DNA from: Myxococcus fulvus
GTDB taxonomy: Bacteria > Myxococcota > Myxococcia > Myxococcales > Myxococcaceae
DNA: 64,000 bases
Direction of reading: 5' to 3'
Assembly (NCBI RefSeq): GCF_900111765.1
Contig: NZ_FOIB01000005.1
Coordinates: 372,001-436,000 of the forward strand
The notes beneath the pieces were generated by a model. That model searched no databases. It had not been told where the DNA came from and saw only the letters and a program-made list of their open reading frames with translations. The position numbers and the translations under genes were made by a program. Shown piece by piece: positions 18,174-25,711 of the stretch (position 1 is its first letter; the number at the start of each line of letters is the position of its first letter).

Positions 18174-19643
18174 ATGTCGAAGACGCCGCCCCCCTCCCGC
18201 CCGCCTGTCGTCCTCGTGGGCGTCCAGTTCCCCACCGTGTCGGACACGGAGCACGCCGCGGACCTCGCTGAGCTGAAGCGACTGGTGCACACCCTGGGCT
18301 ACGACGCCGTGGCGACGGTGAGCCAACGCCGGGGCGCGCTCGCCACCGGGACGGTGCTCGGCAAGGGGAAGCTCAAGGACCTGGCCGCGCTCACCGGAGG
18401 CCCGGGCGTCGTGTCGTCGGGCGCGCGCGACAGGACCAGCAAGGCCCGCGCGAAGTGGGAGGCCACCCAGGAGGAAGGCGCCGAGGAGGCCACCCCCGAG
18501 CCCACGGGCGAGGCCCCCGAGGAAGTGGACGCCCCCGTGGAGGAGGACGAGGACTTCGACGCGGAGGACGAGGAGGCGTCTGAGACCGGGCTGGACGCGA
18601 GCGGGCCACGTCCCACGATGGTGGTGGTGGACCACGAGCTGTCGCCCAGCCAGCTTCGCAACCTGGAGAAGGCCACCGGCGTCCCGGTGATGGACCGCAC
18701 CGGCGTCATCGTCGACATCTTCCACCGGCACGCGCGCAGCCACGAGGCCCGCATGCAAGTGGAGATTGCCCGGCTCAGCTACCTGGCGCCCCGGCTCCGG
18801 GAGTCCTCGGGCGGGAGCGAGCGCCAGCAGGGGCGCGGCTCGGGAGACTCCGCGGTGGAGCTGGACCGGCGGAAGATCCGGGACCGGCTCGCGGAGCTGC
18901 GCGCGGGGCTCGCCGCCATCGAGAAGGAGCAGGACCAGCGTCGGTACGCCCGCCGCGAGCAGCTCCGGGTGGCCCTGGTCGGCTACACCAACGCGGGCAA
19001 GTCCTCCCTGATGCGCGCCCTCACCGGCAGCGAGGTCCTGGTCGCCGACCAGCTCTTCGCCACCCTGGACACCACCGTGCGCGCCCTGCATCCGGAGACG
19101 CGCCCCCGCGTGCTCGTGTCGGACACCGTGGGCTTCATCCAGAAGCTGCCGCATGATCTGGTCGCCTCGTTCCGCTCCACCCTGGACGAGGCGCTGGAGG
19201 CGTCGCTGCTTTTGTATGTGGTGGATGCCTCCGACCCGACCTGGCCCTCACAGCTGGAGGTCACCCGGACCGTGCTGCGTGAGATTGGCGCCGACGTGGT
19301 GCCGAGCAAGCTGCTGCTCAACAAGTGCGACCGGCTGGATGAGGCCGCGCGCGACGCCCTGCGCGCCGAATACCCGGACGCGGTGCTGCTGTCCGCCCAC
19401 CGCCTCGAGGACGTCGCCGGCCTGCGTCTGGACATCCTCCGCTTCTTCGAGGCGTCCATGGTGGAGGCCCAGCTGAACATCCCCTACTCGAGCCAGGGAC
19501 GCATCGGCGAGGTGTATGAGCACACCACCGTGCTGGCCGAGGAGTACGACGAGCACGGCCGGAAGCTGCGCGTGCGCGGCCTGCCCGCCGCGATTGCCCG
19601 GCTCACGCGCGCCTTTCCCGTCGAACAGACGGAGCAGGGCTGA
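18174..19643 (+). CDS. hflX: HflX ribosome-associated GTPase
   Basis: This 489-residue member of the HflX family hydrolyses GTP/ATP and splits or rescues stalled 70S ribosomes under stress. The N-terminal HflX domain occupies residues ~10-230 ('GTVLGKGKLKDL', 'MVVVDHELSPSQLRNLE', 'VPVMDRTGVIVDIFHRHA'). It is followed by the helical linker with the 'LDRRKIRDRLAELR' motif and then the G domain: G1 GYTNAGKSS (~269), G3 DTVGF (~317), G4 NKCD (~382), G5 near LLSAH. An acidic Glu/Asp-rich insertion of about 65 residues (~80-145) interrupts the N-terminal domain and is not in the Escherichia coli protein. GAGGG lies six bases before the ATG. It is transcribed alone, divergent from the lipoprotein gene. 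Confidence 0.95.
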   Translation: MSKTPPPSRPPVVLVGVQFPTVSDTEHAADLAELKRLVHTLGYDAVATVSQRRGALATGTVLGKGKLKDLAALTGGPGVVSSGARDRTSKARAKWEATQEEGAEEATPEPTGEAPEEVDAPVEEDEDFDAEDEEASETGLDASGPRPTMVVVDHELSPSQLRNLEKATGVPVMDRTGVIVDIFHRHARSHEARMQVEIARLSYLAPRLRESSGGSERQQGRGSGDSAVELDRRKIRDRLAELRAGLAAIEKEQDQRRYARREQLRVALVGYTNAGKSSLMRALTGSEVLVADQLFATLDTTVRALHPETRPRVLVSDTVGFIQKLPHDLVASFRSTLDEALEASLLLYVVDASDPTWPSQLEVTRTVLREIGADVVPSKLLLNKCDRLDEAARDALRAEYPDAVLLSAHRLEDVAGLRLDILRFFEASMVEAQLNIPYSSQGRIGEVYEHTTVLAEEYDEHGRKLRVRGLPAAIARLTRAFPVEQTEQG

Positions 19644-19788
19644 TTCCCTTCCAGGAAGTCATGACGCTCGGCCGTTGAGAAAACAGGGCAACGATTCAAC
19701 AGACGGCCCTCCGCGGTCATCTGGCGGATGGTTGTCCGTGCATTCCTCTTGTTAGGAATCTCGGGTCTACCTTGAAACGGGGTTCCCA

Positions 19789-21783
19789 ATGTCTCACTGG
19801 AGAAGTGTCGTCGCATTGGTCGCGGGGCTGTGGAGCACCACCTCGCTCGCGGAGGCGCCCGTCTTCCGCGCGGAGCAGGACCGCGCGGGACAGCTTCGCG
19901 ACGAGCGCGGCCGTACGCTCTACGTCGTCGACCTGGAGGAGTCCGCGACGCACGCGTTCCTGGCGAAGTCGGAGCCCCCGGCCGACGGCTTCGACAGCCA
20001 CCACGACGTGCCGACCCGGCACCTGGTCAATGACTTGCGTCTGGCGCACGCCGTCACGCCCACGAACCTCATCAGTCACGTCGGCAAGGGCTTCTCGGCC
20101 TATCTCACCGAGGAGCAGGTGGAGCGGCTGAGCAAGGACCCTCGCGTCAAGCGGCTGACCGAGGACGCGCCCGTGGACTTCAGCGCCGTGTGGACCAACA
20201 CCGGGACGACGACCGTCACCCCCTGGGGCATCCAGGCCATCGGTGGGTCGCAGACGAGCAATGGCTCGCGCACCGTCTATGTGCTCGACACCGGCGTGGC
20301 GTCTCACACGAACCTCCCGTCCCTCGAGCAGCTCGTGGCCGTTCCCGGCAACTCCCCCACGGGCTGCTATCCGCACGCGACGCATGTGGCGGGAATCATC
20401 GGCGCCAGGCCCACGCCCAAGGGCGGAGTGGTGGGCGTCAACAAGGGGGCGCGCATCGTCTCGGTGGCCGTCGGACAGAACGAGCCGGGTGTCGAGACCT
20501 GCTCGTCCGGGGGGAACACCATCGGAATCGGGATGGGGCTGGACCTCGTCTACTCGCGCATCCTCGCCTCCGGCACGGTCGGCATCATCAACATCTCGAT
20601 GAACGGCCCCGACTTCAAGGAGGGCAGGACGCTCGGCGACAAGCTGCGGGTCCTCGCGACACCGAACCCGTCCGTGGGATATCCCGGCGCGTTCATCGCC
20701 CAGTCCGCCGGGAACGACCACCGGGATGCGTGTCAGTATTCCTTCAACACGCCGAGCCCCAGCGACGGAATCATGGTCGTCGGTGCCATCGACAACAACG
20801 CGCAGCCCGTCCAGTTGTTGGCGGGGGTGGACGCCATCCGCAATCAGCCGCTCGCGGGCGATGGCGCGGGCTCGAACTACGGCCGGTGCGTGGAGACGTG
20901 GGCACCCGGCAACGTCATCCGCTCGACGTGGCCCGGGGGCTACACCGACCTGTCCGGTACGTCGATGGCGGCGCCACACGTCGCGGGCCTCGCCTCGTTC
21001 CTCGCGGAGTCACAAGGACTGACGACCCCCGCGCAGATAGAACAGGCGGTCCGGGCGCGCCACGTGACGAACTCCGGCTCCACCGCGACGGTGCCCAACC
21101 TGCAGTTGCAGACCGTCATCTCCGAGCCCACGGTGGCGCTCGGCAACAACGGCCTCGCCGTCCACTTCCAGCAGTACAACAGCGACCCGTTCATCCTGCG
21201 CTATGGCTCGAGCGGCGCTGCGCGCTGCTCCATCAAGACCTATCGGAACAACGTCCTCCAATCCCAGGCCCTCAACCTCTCACCCAACGGCACGGTGCCC
21301 ACCGCTCCGCAGACGCCGGGCCAGTACCGGTGGGTGCTGGAGTGCGCGAACGCCGCCAACACGCGCCTGTCCGCAACCCAGATCACGGCGACCATCGTTC
21401 GGGGCATCACCAAGGTGGTCTGGGTCATCACGAGCACGAGCACGGGCAATGTCCCGCAGGAGTTCTCCGGAGCGAGCACCCGCATCAACACGAACCGGTT
21501 CCACTGGGCCCCCGGCACGATGGTGTCCCAGCGCTATGAGAGCGTGGGCGCCGACTCGTGTGTGGTGACGACCACGGGGCTCAGGAACTTCGGTTGGGAC
21601 ATGACGGAGCTGTGGTCCAGCGGCACCTATTCCCCGTCGCACGACTTCGGGACGCTCTCCCTGGGCAACCCCGCCACGCTGCCGGCGCCCGGGCCCTTCG
21701 ACCTGATTCGCTGGCACGTCCAGTGTTCCAACGCCGAGGGCAGCACCCTGGGCGCCACGATCCACGGCTTCCAGGGTCTCTGA
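19789..21783 (+). CDS. Secreted subtilisin-family (S8) serine protease
   Basis: This 664-residue extracellular protease precursor has a signal peptide at residues 1-21 (cleavage near SLAEA). Residues ~28-125 are an I9-type inhibitor prodomain ('YVVDLEESATHAFLAK', 'GKGFSAYLTEEQVERLSKDPRVKRLTED'). The catalytic triad is complete: Asp167 in VLDTG, His196 in HATHVAG, Ser392 in GTSMAAPHVAG; the oxyanion Asn lies in QSAGNDHRD. The catalytic domain ends near residue 430. The ~230-residue C-terminal extension is beta-rich with pairs of Cys and two similar Ig-like modules ('RYGSSGAARCSIKTYRNN' and 'YESVGADSCVVTTTG'), likely for substrate or surface binding. Predatory myxobacteria secrete many such enzymes. 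The gene stands alone with 145 bases upstream, and it converges on the lipoprotein gene ending at 21847. Confidence 0.93.
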   Translation: MSHWRSVVALVAGLWSTTSLAEAPVFRAEQDRAGQLRDERGRTLYVVDLEESATHAFLAKSEPPADGFDSHHDVPTRHLVNDLRLAHAVTPTNLISHVGKGFSAYLTEEQVERLSKDPRVKRLTEDAPVDFSAVWTNTGTTTVTPWGIQAIGGSQTSNGSRTVYVLDTGVASHTNLPSLEQLVAVPGNSPTGCYPHATHVAGIIGARPTPKGGVVGVNKGARIVSVAVGQNEPGVETCSSGGNTIGIGMGLDLVYSRILASGTVGIINISMNGPDFKEGRTLGDKLRVLATPNPSVGYPGAFIAQSAGNDHRDACQYSFNTPSPSDGIMVVGAIDNNAQPVQLLAGVDAIRNQPLAGDGAGSNYGRCVETWAPGNVIRSTWPGGYTDLSGTSMAAPHVAGLASFLAESQGLTTPAQIEQAVRARHVTNSGSTATVPNLQLQTVISEPTVALGNNGLAVHFQQYNSDPFILRYGSSGAARCSIKTYRNNVLQSQALNLSPNGTVPTAPQTPGQYRWVLECANAANTRLSATQITATIVRGITKVVWVITSTSTGNVPQEFSGASTRINTNRFHWAPGTMVSQRYESVGADSCVVTTTGLRNFGWDMTELWSSGTYSPSHDFGTLSLGNPATLPAPGPFDLIRWHVQCSNAEGSTLGATIHGFQGL

Positions 21784-21803
21784 GGCGAGCACGCACACAG
21801 GAC

Positions 21804-21831
21804 GCCGGGCTTCCCAGGGTGGAGGCCCGGC
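21804..21831. terminator. Weak hairpin between convergent genes
   Basis: GCCGGGC and GCCCGGC form a 7-bp stem with a 14-base loop in the 63-base gap between two convergent genes. No T-run is present on either strand, so termination is only a possibility. Confidence 0.25.
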
Positions 21832-21846
21832 ATCCCAGGCCGCGCA

Positions 21847-22692
21847 TTACTTCACGCAGTTGCCCCAGCCGCGCTTGCCGTTCATGACGGACATCTCCCA
21901 GTAGCGCGTGCCCGAGTTGTAGTCGACGCTCACGCCATCGGTGAAGCTGTTGTCATCGAACTTCCCGCCCACGCCGGAGAGCGCGCACGCGACGCCGCCC
22001 GGGTTGTACGCCAGGTTCTGCGTGAAGCCGCCCGGGTCCCCGGCGATCCACAGCCAGCCGCCATGGTCCTCGGGCACGTTGACGCAGACGGCGCGGCCGC
22101 CGCCGGCGCCCGACAGGTTGCCCCCCAGGTACCAGTTGATGCCGTCATTCCACACGCGCACGTAGTCGGAGTTCGACGTGAAGCCGCCGGACGCCGTCAC
22201 CTGCGTGAGGAAGCACCGCCGCGAAGCCGTCACGGCGCCGAGCAGCCTGGCCGCCTGGCCCTGGGCCCAGGACATCTCCGTCGTCCGACCGGCCGATGTG
22301 TAGATGCACTGCACGCCCACGCCCAGCGCCTTGCTGTTGTTGTGGCTCACGAAGAGGATGTAGTCGCCCGCGGACTGGAGCACGCCACCGGTGGCCCAGC
22401 GGCCCGCCACGGCGGGCTTCAGGTTGCCTTGCAACCCGGAGAGGAAGCACGTCCGGTTCGTCATGCTGCCGATGTTGGTGGACGTGTAGCCGTTGGCCGA
22501 GGTCCCCCACCAGTAGGCGTTCTCGACGCCGACGGCCTGGGTGGCCTCGCCCGTCTGTTCCGCGGGAACCTCCGCCACGGGCGCGGCGGCGCCTTCGGAG
22601 CCCAGGTCCTCCTGCTCCACGCCGCAGCCCACCGCGAAGGCCGCCAGAGGCATGGCCAGACACCAGCGCTTCATCACAGTCATTTGGTTCAT
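21847..22692 (-). CDS. Lipoprotein of unknown function, two related halves
   Basis: This is a 281-residue protein. The start at 22692 (GGGACG just upstream) gives a lipoprotein signal ending AVGC (Cys23); later in-frame Mets at 22683 and 22674 are possible. After a Glu/Ala-rich linker the mature part has two similar halves. The first begins 'AYWWGTSANGY' with 'NRTCFLSGLQGNLKP'; the second has 'SRRCFLTQVTASGGFTSNSDYVRVW' and 'YLGGNLSGAGGGRAVCVNV'. A paired-Cys, Trp- and Gly-rich pattern of this kind suggests a beta-sandwich or lectin-like fold. I do not recognise the family. It is monocistronic, converges on the subtilisin gene, and carries three palindromes about 140-205 bases upstream of its start. 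Confidence 0.8.
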   Translation of the reverse strand: MNQMTVMKRWCLAMPLAAFAVGCGVEQEDLGSEGAAAPVAEVPAEQTGEATQAVGVENAYWWGTSANGYTSTNIGSMTNRTCFLSGLQGNLKPAVAGRWATGGVLQSAGDYILFVSHNNSKALGVGVQCIYTSAGRTTEMSWAQGQAARLLGAVTASRRCFLTQVTASGGFTSNSDYVRVWNDGINWYLGGNLSGAGGGRAVCVNVPEDHGGWLWIAGDPGGFTQNLAYNPGGVACALSGVGGKFDDNSFTDGVSVDYNSGTRYWEMSVMNGKRGWGNCVK

Positions 22693-22829
22693 CGTCCCAA
22701 CCCTTTCCAGAGAGACTTCGGAACGCTCCTCGCGTGACGCCACGGGATGCGGCGCAGCGGGACAGAGCGGGTTGGCCCTTGAGCAATGGGGATGCCAGCA
22801 GGCGCTCCCTCGGAGCGCCTTCGTCTTCT

Positions 22830-22896
22830 GGCAAGCGTTGCCGTGAATGCGTGCGGCTGGGGCGGCAAGGCTCGCCGGGGCACGGCAAGGATTGCC
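22830..22896. promoter_or_regulatory. Three GGCAA-N3-TTGCC palindromes, candidate operator cluster
   Basis: The copies lie at 22830-22842 (GGCAAGCGTTGCC, perfect), 22864-22876 (GGCAAGGCTCGCC, one mismatch) and 22884-22896 (GGCAAGGATTGCC, perfect), 34 and 20 bases apart. They sit between the kinase gene ending at 22935 and the minus-strand lipoprotein gene starting at 22692, so they are upstream of the latter. Repeated 13-mers with dyad symmetry fit binding sites for a dimeric regulator. They could also be small repeat elements. Confidence 0.45.
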
Positions 22897-22934
22897 AGCC
22901 GGCCCAGGCAGGTCTTCCGAACTCCCGGCCCGAG

Positions 22935-23948
22935 CTAGAAGCGCGTGAAATCAATCTGCAGGACGGGGGTGTCCGCTTCGATGTCGCGCTTGAACCGCCC
23001 CCACCGGTCGAGCGTGCTCTCGTCGAGCACGGCCGGGTCCCGATACTGGTGGAACAGCGCGTAGTTCATCGAGCGCTGGAGCGCGAGCAGGTCCGGCACG
23101 GCCGCGAGCCACTCGGCATCCATCCGTCGGTGCTCCCGATACCCTTCCAGGAACGGCCCCAGGAACGCGCTGACCGCCGCGTCGCGCGCATCCCGCTCCT
23201 CGCCTCGCGCGATGTAGAAGAGGAGCACCGCGATGTCCTTGACGAACCAGGCGTACTCGCTGTTGTCGAAGTCGAACGCGGTGATCTTCCCCTCGGCGAA
23301 GCAGAAGTTGTGCATGTGGAGATCGGCGTGGATCAGCCCGTAGCTCTCCGGCGTTCGCGGCAGTTGGTTCAGTCTCGCGATGATCGCCGCGGTGCGCTCG
23401 CGAACGAGCTTCTCCTCGGGGGGCGCGAACCGGTCGATGTCGACCACGTCGTACTCATGCCATTCCTGGCGCTTGAGCTTGGGGCTCGAGGGCACGTAGG
23501 TCTGGGCGCGGTTGTGGAGCCGCGCGAACAGCCGCCCCAGGTCGCGGAACAGGGGCGGCTTCCAGTAGCGCTCCTTGAGCGGAGGCGCGTCGTCGAAGAC
23601 GATGCCGGGCGCGCGCTCGAATGCGGTGGCGACGAAGTAGCTGCCGGGCTCGCGGTCTTCGATGCGCTCCACGAACTGCCCCGAATCGGAGAGGACCGGC
23701 GAGGCGATGGGGATGCGCGCGGCGGCCAGGTAGCGAACGAACTCCACCTCCCCCAACGTGTAGTCGATGGTTCGCCGCGTGCTGTGCGAGATGCGCAGGA
23801 TGAGGCTCTCGCCGTCGTCGTTCTCCGCCTCGTAGACGAAGTTCTCGAAGGCCGTCAGCTCGGTGAGCTGCTCGGGCGACAGGCCATACCGGCGCGCGGC
23901 CTCATCGCGAATCGGTTCATGGAAGCGGCGGACGAGCTCTGGATGCAT
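22935..23948 (-). CDS. Aminoglycoside phosphotransferase-fold small-molecule or peptide kinase
   Basis: This 337-residue protein has the APH/choline-kinase fold. The Brenner-type catalytic motif is intact: 'LIHADLHMHNF' near residue 208, followed by the metal-binding 'ITAFDFDNSEYAW' near 224. The N-lobe Lys region is 'ESLILRISHS'. Family knowledge: such enzymes phosphorylate aminoglycosides, homoserine, amino-sugars or other hydroxyl acceptors with ATP. The acceptor cannot be read here. It is the last gene of the six-gene exporter operon, with only 8 bases between it and the 582-residue gene, so a role in modifying the exported peptide or its maturation partner, or in self-protection, is inferred. 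No signal peptide is present; it is cytoplasmic. Confidence 0.82.
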   Translation of the reverse strand: MHPELVRRFHEPIRDEAARRYGLSPEQLTELTAFENFVYEAENDDGESLILRISHSTRRTIDYTLGEVEFVRYLAAARIPIASPVLSDSGQFVERIEDREPGSYFVATAFERAPGIVFDDAPPLKERYWKPPLFRDLGRLFARLHNRAQTYVPSSPKLKRQEWHEYDVVDIDRFAPPEEKLVRERTAAIIARLNQLPRTPESYGLIHADLHMHNFCFAEGKITAFDFDNSEYAWFVKDIAVLLFYIARGEERDARDAAVSAFLGPFLEGYREHRRMDAEWLAAVPDLLALQRSMNYALFHQYRDPAVLDESTLDRWGRFKRDIEADTPVLQIDFTRF

Positions 23949-23956
23949 CGAATCCT

Positions 23957-25705
23957 CTAGTCCTTCAACGTGAGGCTGCTCTCACCGTGGCTCAGCACGG
24001 TCGAGGCAGCGTGGCTGGTGACCGAGACGCCCAGGCCCCGCGCGAGGGTCTCCGCCATCGGGGGGCCATTGCGCGGCCGCGTGAACGCAGCCAGGTCCGC
24101 GCCGGTCAGCGGGTGATTCGCGCGCCGGAGCCGCTGGTTCAGCATCGCCTGCTCGCGCTCGACGACGCGCAGACACCGACGCTCGAGGGCGAACGCGCTG
24201 GCGGCGACGCCAGCGACCTCACCGCACAGGGGCTCCGCCACGGCCTTGTCTCCCGGCAGCCCGTGCGCGAAGAACTCTGCCAGCCTCCGCTGGCTCGTGG
24301 CCTGCTCGGTGGGGTCCAGAGCCGCCAGCTCGTCCAGCGAGGTGCCCTGAAGTGCGCCGGGGAAGGCCTCACCGAGGCGCGCGAACAACCAGCGGCTGAG
24401 CTTGATCTCCCGCTGGTAGGTCTCGACCAGGGGGAAGTCGTCGCGGAGCAGCGGGTAGCGCGCGACGTCGATGGGCGCCTCCACGAACTCCTGCAGCGCG
24501 GTGCGCGGGAGGTGTCCGGCGAACGCCGCCCGGAGCCGCTCGTGGAGCAGCCCCTGGCTCGCCCCGAGGAAGCGGACCACCGACTCGACGCGCTGCCCGA
24601 GCAGGCCGTAATCGAGCGCGGCGTCGAGATCTCCGAGGCGCGCCGCGATATCGGGCTGGACATCGATGGGGGCCGGGGTCGCGCCGGTCATCACCTGCAT
24701 GTACTCGTTGATCAGCGCCGGCGGCCCGGCGCACACGCCGTGCGGACCATGGAAGACCGCGTGGCGCTCGGCGTAGTCCATGATGGTCTGCGCGGTGACG
24801 GGCTGCTCGGGGGCCTCGCGCACCAAATCATTGGTGACCAGGCGGACGCCGTCGATCAACCGGAACATGGCCGACAGCCCGCTGTCGAGCTCCCCGTTCC
24901 GCGCCGGGTCGACGCCCCGCACCAGCACGTACCCGACCGACGCGAGCGTGCAGACGACCTGCATGTGGAGCTCGCCCGCGGTGAGCACGCCCGGGGTCCG
25001 GGGCGGCATGCGCGCGAGGAAGGCCCGGCGGAACTGCTCGGTCAGCGAGAGCAGCTCCGGCCACTGCCGCGCCATGGCCTTCATCGCGGTCACGTTCATC
25101 GGGAGCTCGCTCTGGTAGCGGCTCCCCGCGTAGTGGCACTGCTTGCGCACGGTGGGCAGGTCGAGGAACAAGGTGCGCGGTGCGACGTTGTTCTCACCCA
25201 CCTGCCGGCCATCCGCGTCCAGCGCCGGATGCGCCACGCGGTAGACCGGCACGACCACCTCGAGGTTCGACAGCTCGAAGGCCCGTCCGAACGCCTGTTC
25301 GGTCAGCACGGGGCAGCGATTGTCGTGGCCACCGAACGTGAGCGGCTCACGCCCGGCGGGCACATCCCCCAACCGCTCGGGATAGGACACCGCGGTGCGT
25401 CCGGTGGGTGCCTCCGAGACCCGCCTCAGCACCCGCTGCTCCATCAACATCTCGAGCAGGTCCCGGATCTTCTCCCAGGAGTGGGGCGCGCCATCAGACC
25501 ACGCCATGGCGTCGGAGGCCTGGAACTGCTCGACCTGGAGCAGCTTCTCCCCCAGGGGCGCGATGTCCGGCTCGTCGAAGATGAGCTCCACCTCGCCATA
25601 GAAGAGGTGCAGGACCTTCTGGCCATCGCCTGCGTCGAGCCGGTCGTGCGTGAGCCTCTTTCGATTGGGAATGTAGAGCAACTCATCCGCTTGCAGTTGT
25701 GCCAT
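23957..25705 (-). CDS. Unrecognised 582-residue protein of peptide-export operon
   Basis: I do not recognise this protein. The N-terminal ~100 residues ('LHLFYGEVELIFDEPDI...IRDLLEMLMEQRVLRRV') have the strand-helix-helix pattern of a small winged-helix domain such as a RiPP recognition element, but this is a by-eye impression. The centre (~115-330) contains several Cys and His ('GGHDNRCPVLT', 'KQCHYAG', 'LHMQVVCTLASVGYVLVRG', 'HAVFHGPHGVCAGPP') that could bind a metal or be catalytic. The C-terminal ~230 residues are helical and Leu/Ala/Arg-rich. It has no signal peptide or membrane segment. It lies between a TolC-like gene (6 bases) and a kinase gene (8 bases) in the exporter operon, so it is the most likely modifying enzyme or maturase of the cluster. 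Confidence 0.78.
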   Translation of the reverse strand: MAQLQADELLYIPNRKRLTHDRLDAGDGQKVLHLFYGEVELIFDEPDIAPLGEKLLQVEQFQASDAMAWSDGAPHSWEKIRDLLEMLMEQRVLRRVSEAPTGRTAVSYPERLGDVPAGREPLTFGGHDNRCPVLTEQAFGRAFELSNLEVVVPVYRVAHPALDADGRQVGENNVAPRTLFLDLPTVRKQCHYAGSRYQSELPMNVTAMKAMARQWPELLSLTEQFRRAFLARMPPRTPGVLTAGELHMQVVCTLASVGYVLVRGVDPARNGELDSGLSAMFRLIDGVRLVTNDLVREAPEQPVTAQTIMDYAERHAVFHGPHGVCAGPPALINEYMQVMTGATPAPIDVQPDIAARLGDLDAALDYGLLGQRVESVVRFLGASQGLLHERLRAAFAGHLPRTALQEFVEAPIDVARYPLLRDDFPLVETYQREIKLSRWLFARLGEAFPGALQGTSLDELAALDPTEQATSQRRLAEFFAHGLPGDKAVAEPLCGEVAGVAASAFALERRCLRVVEREQAMLNQRLRRANHPLTGADLAAFTRPRNGPPMAETLARGLGVSVTSHAASTVLSHGESSLTLKD

Positions 25706-25711
25706 GGCTTC

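Noticed and set aside
22884-22896. Possible sigma-54 (-24/-12) promoter on the minus strand (TGGCAATCCTTGCC)
   Set aside because: The GG-to-GC distance is two bases too short, and the element is a symmetric palindrome repeated three times.
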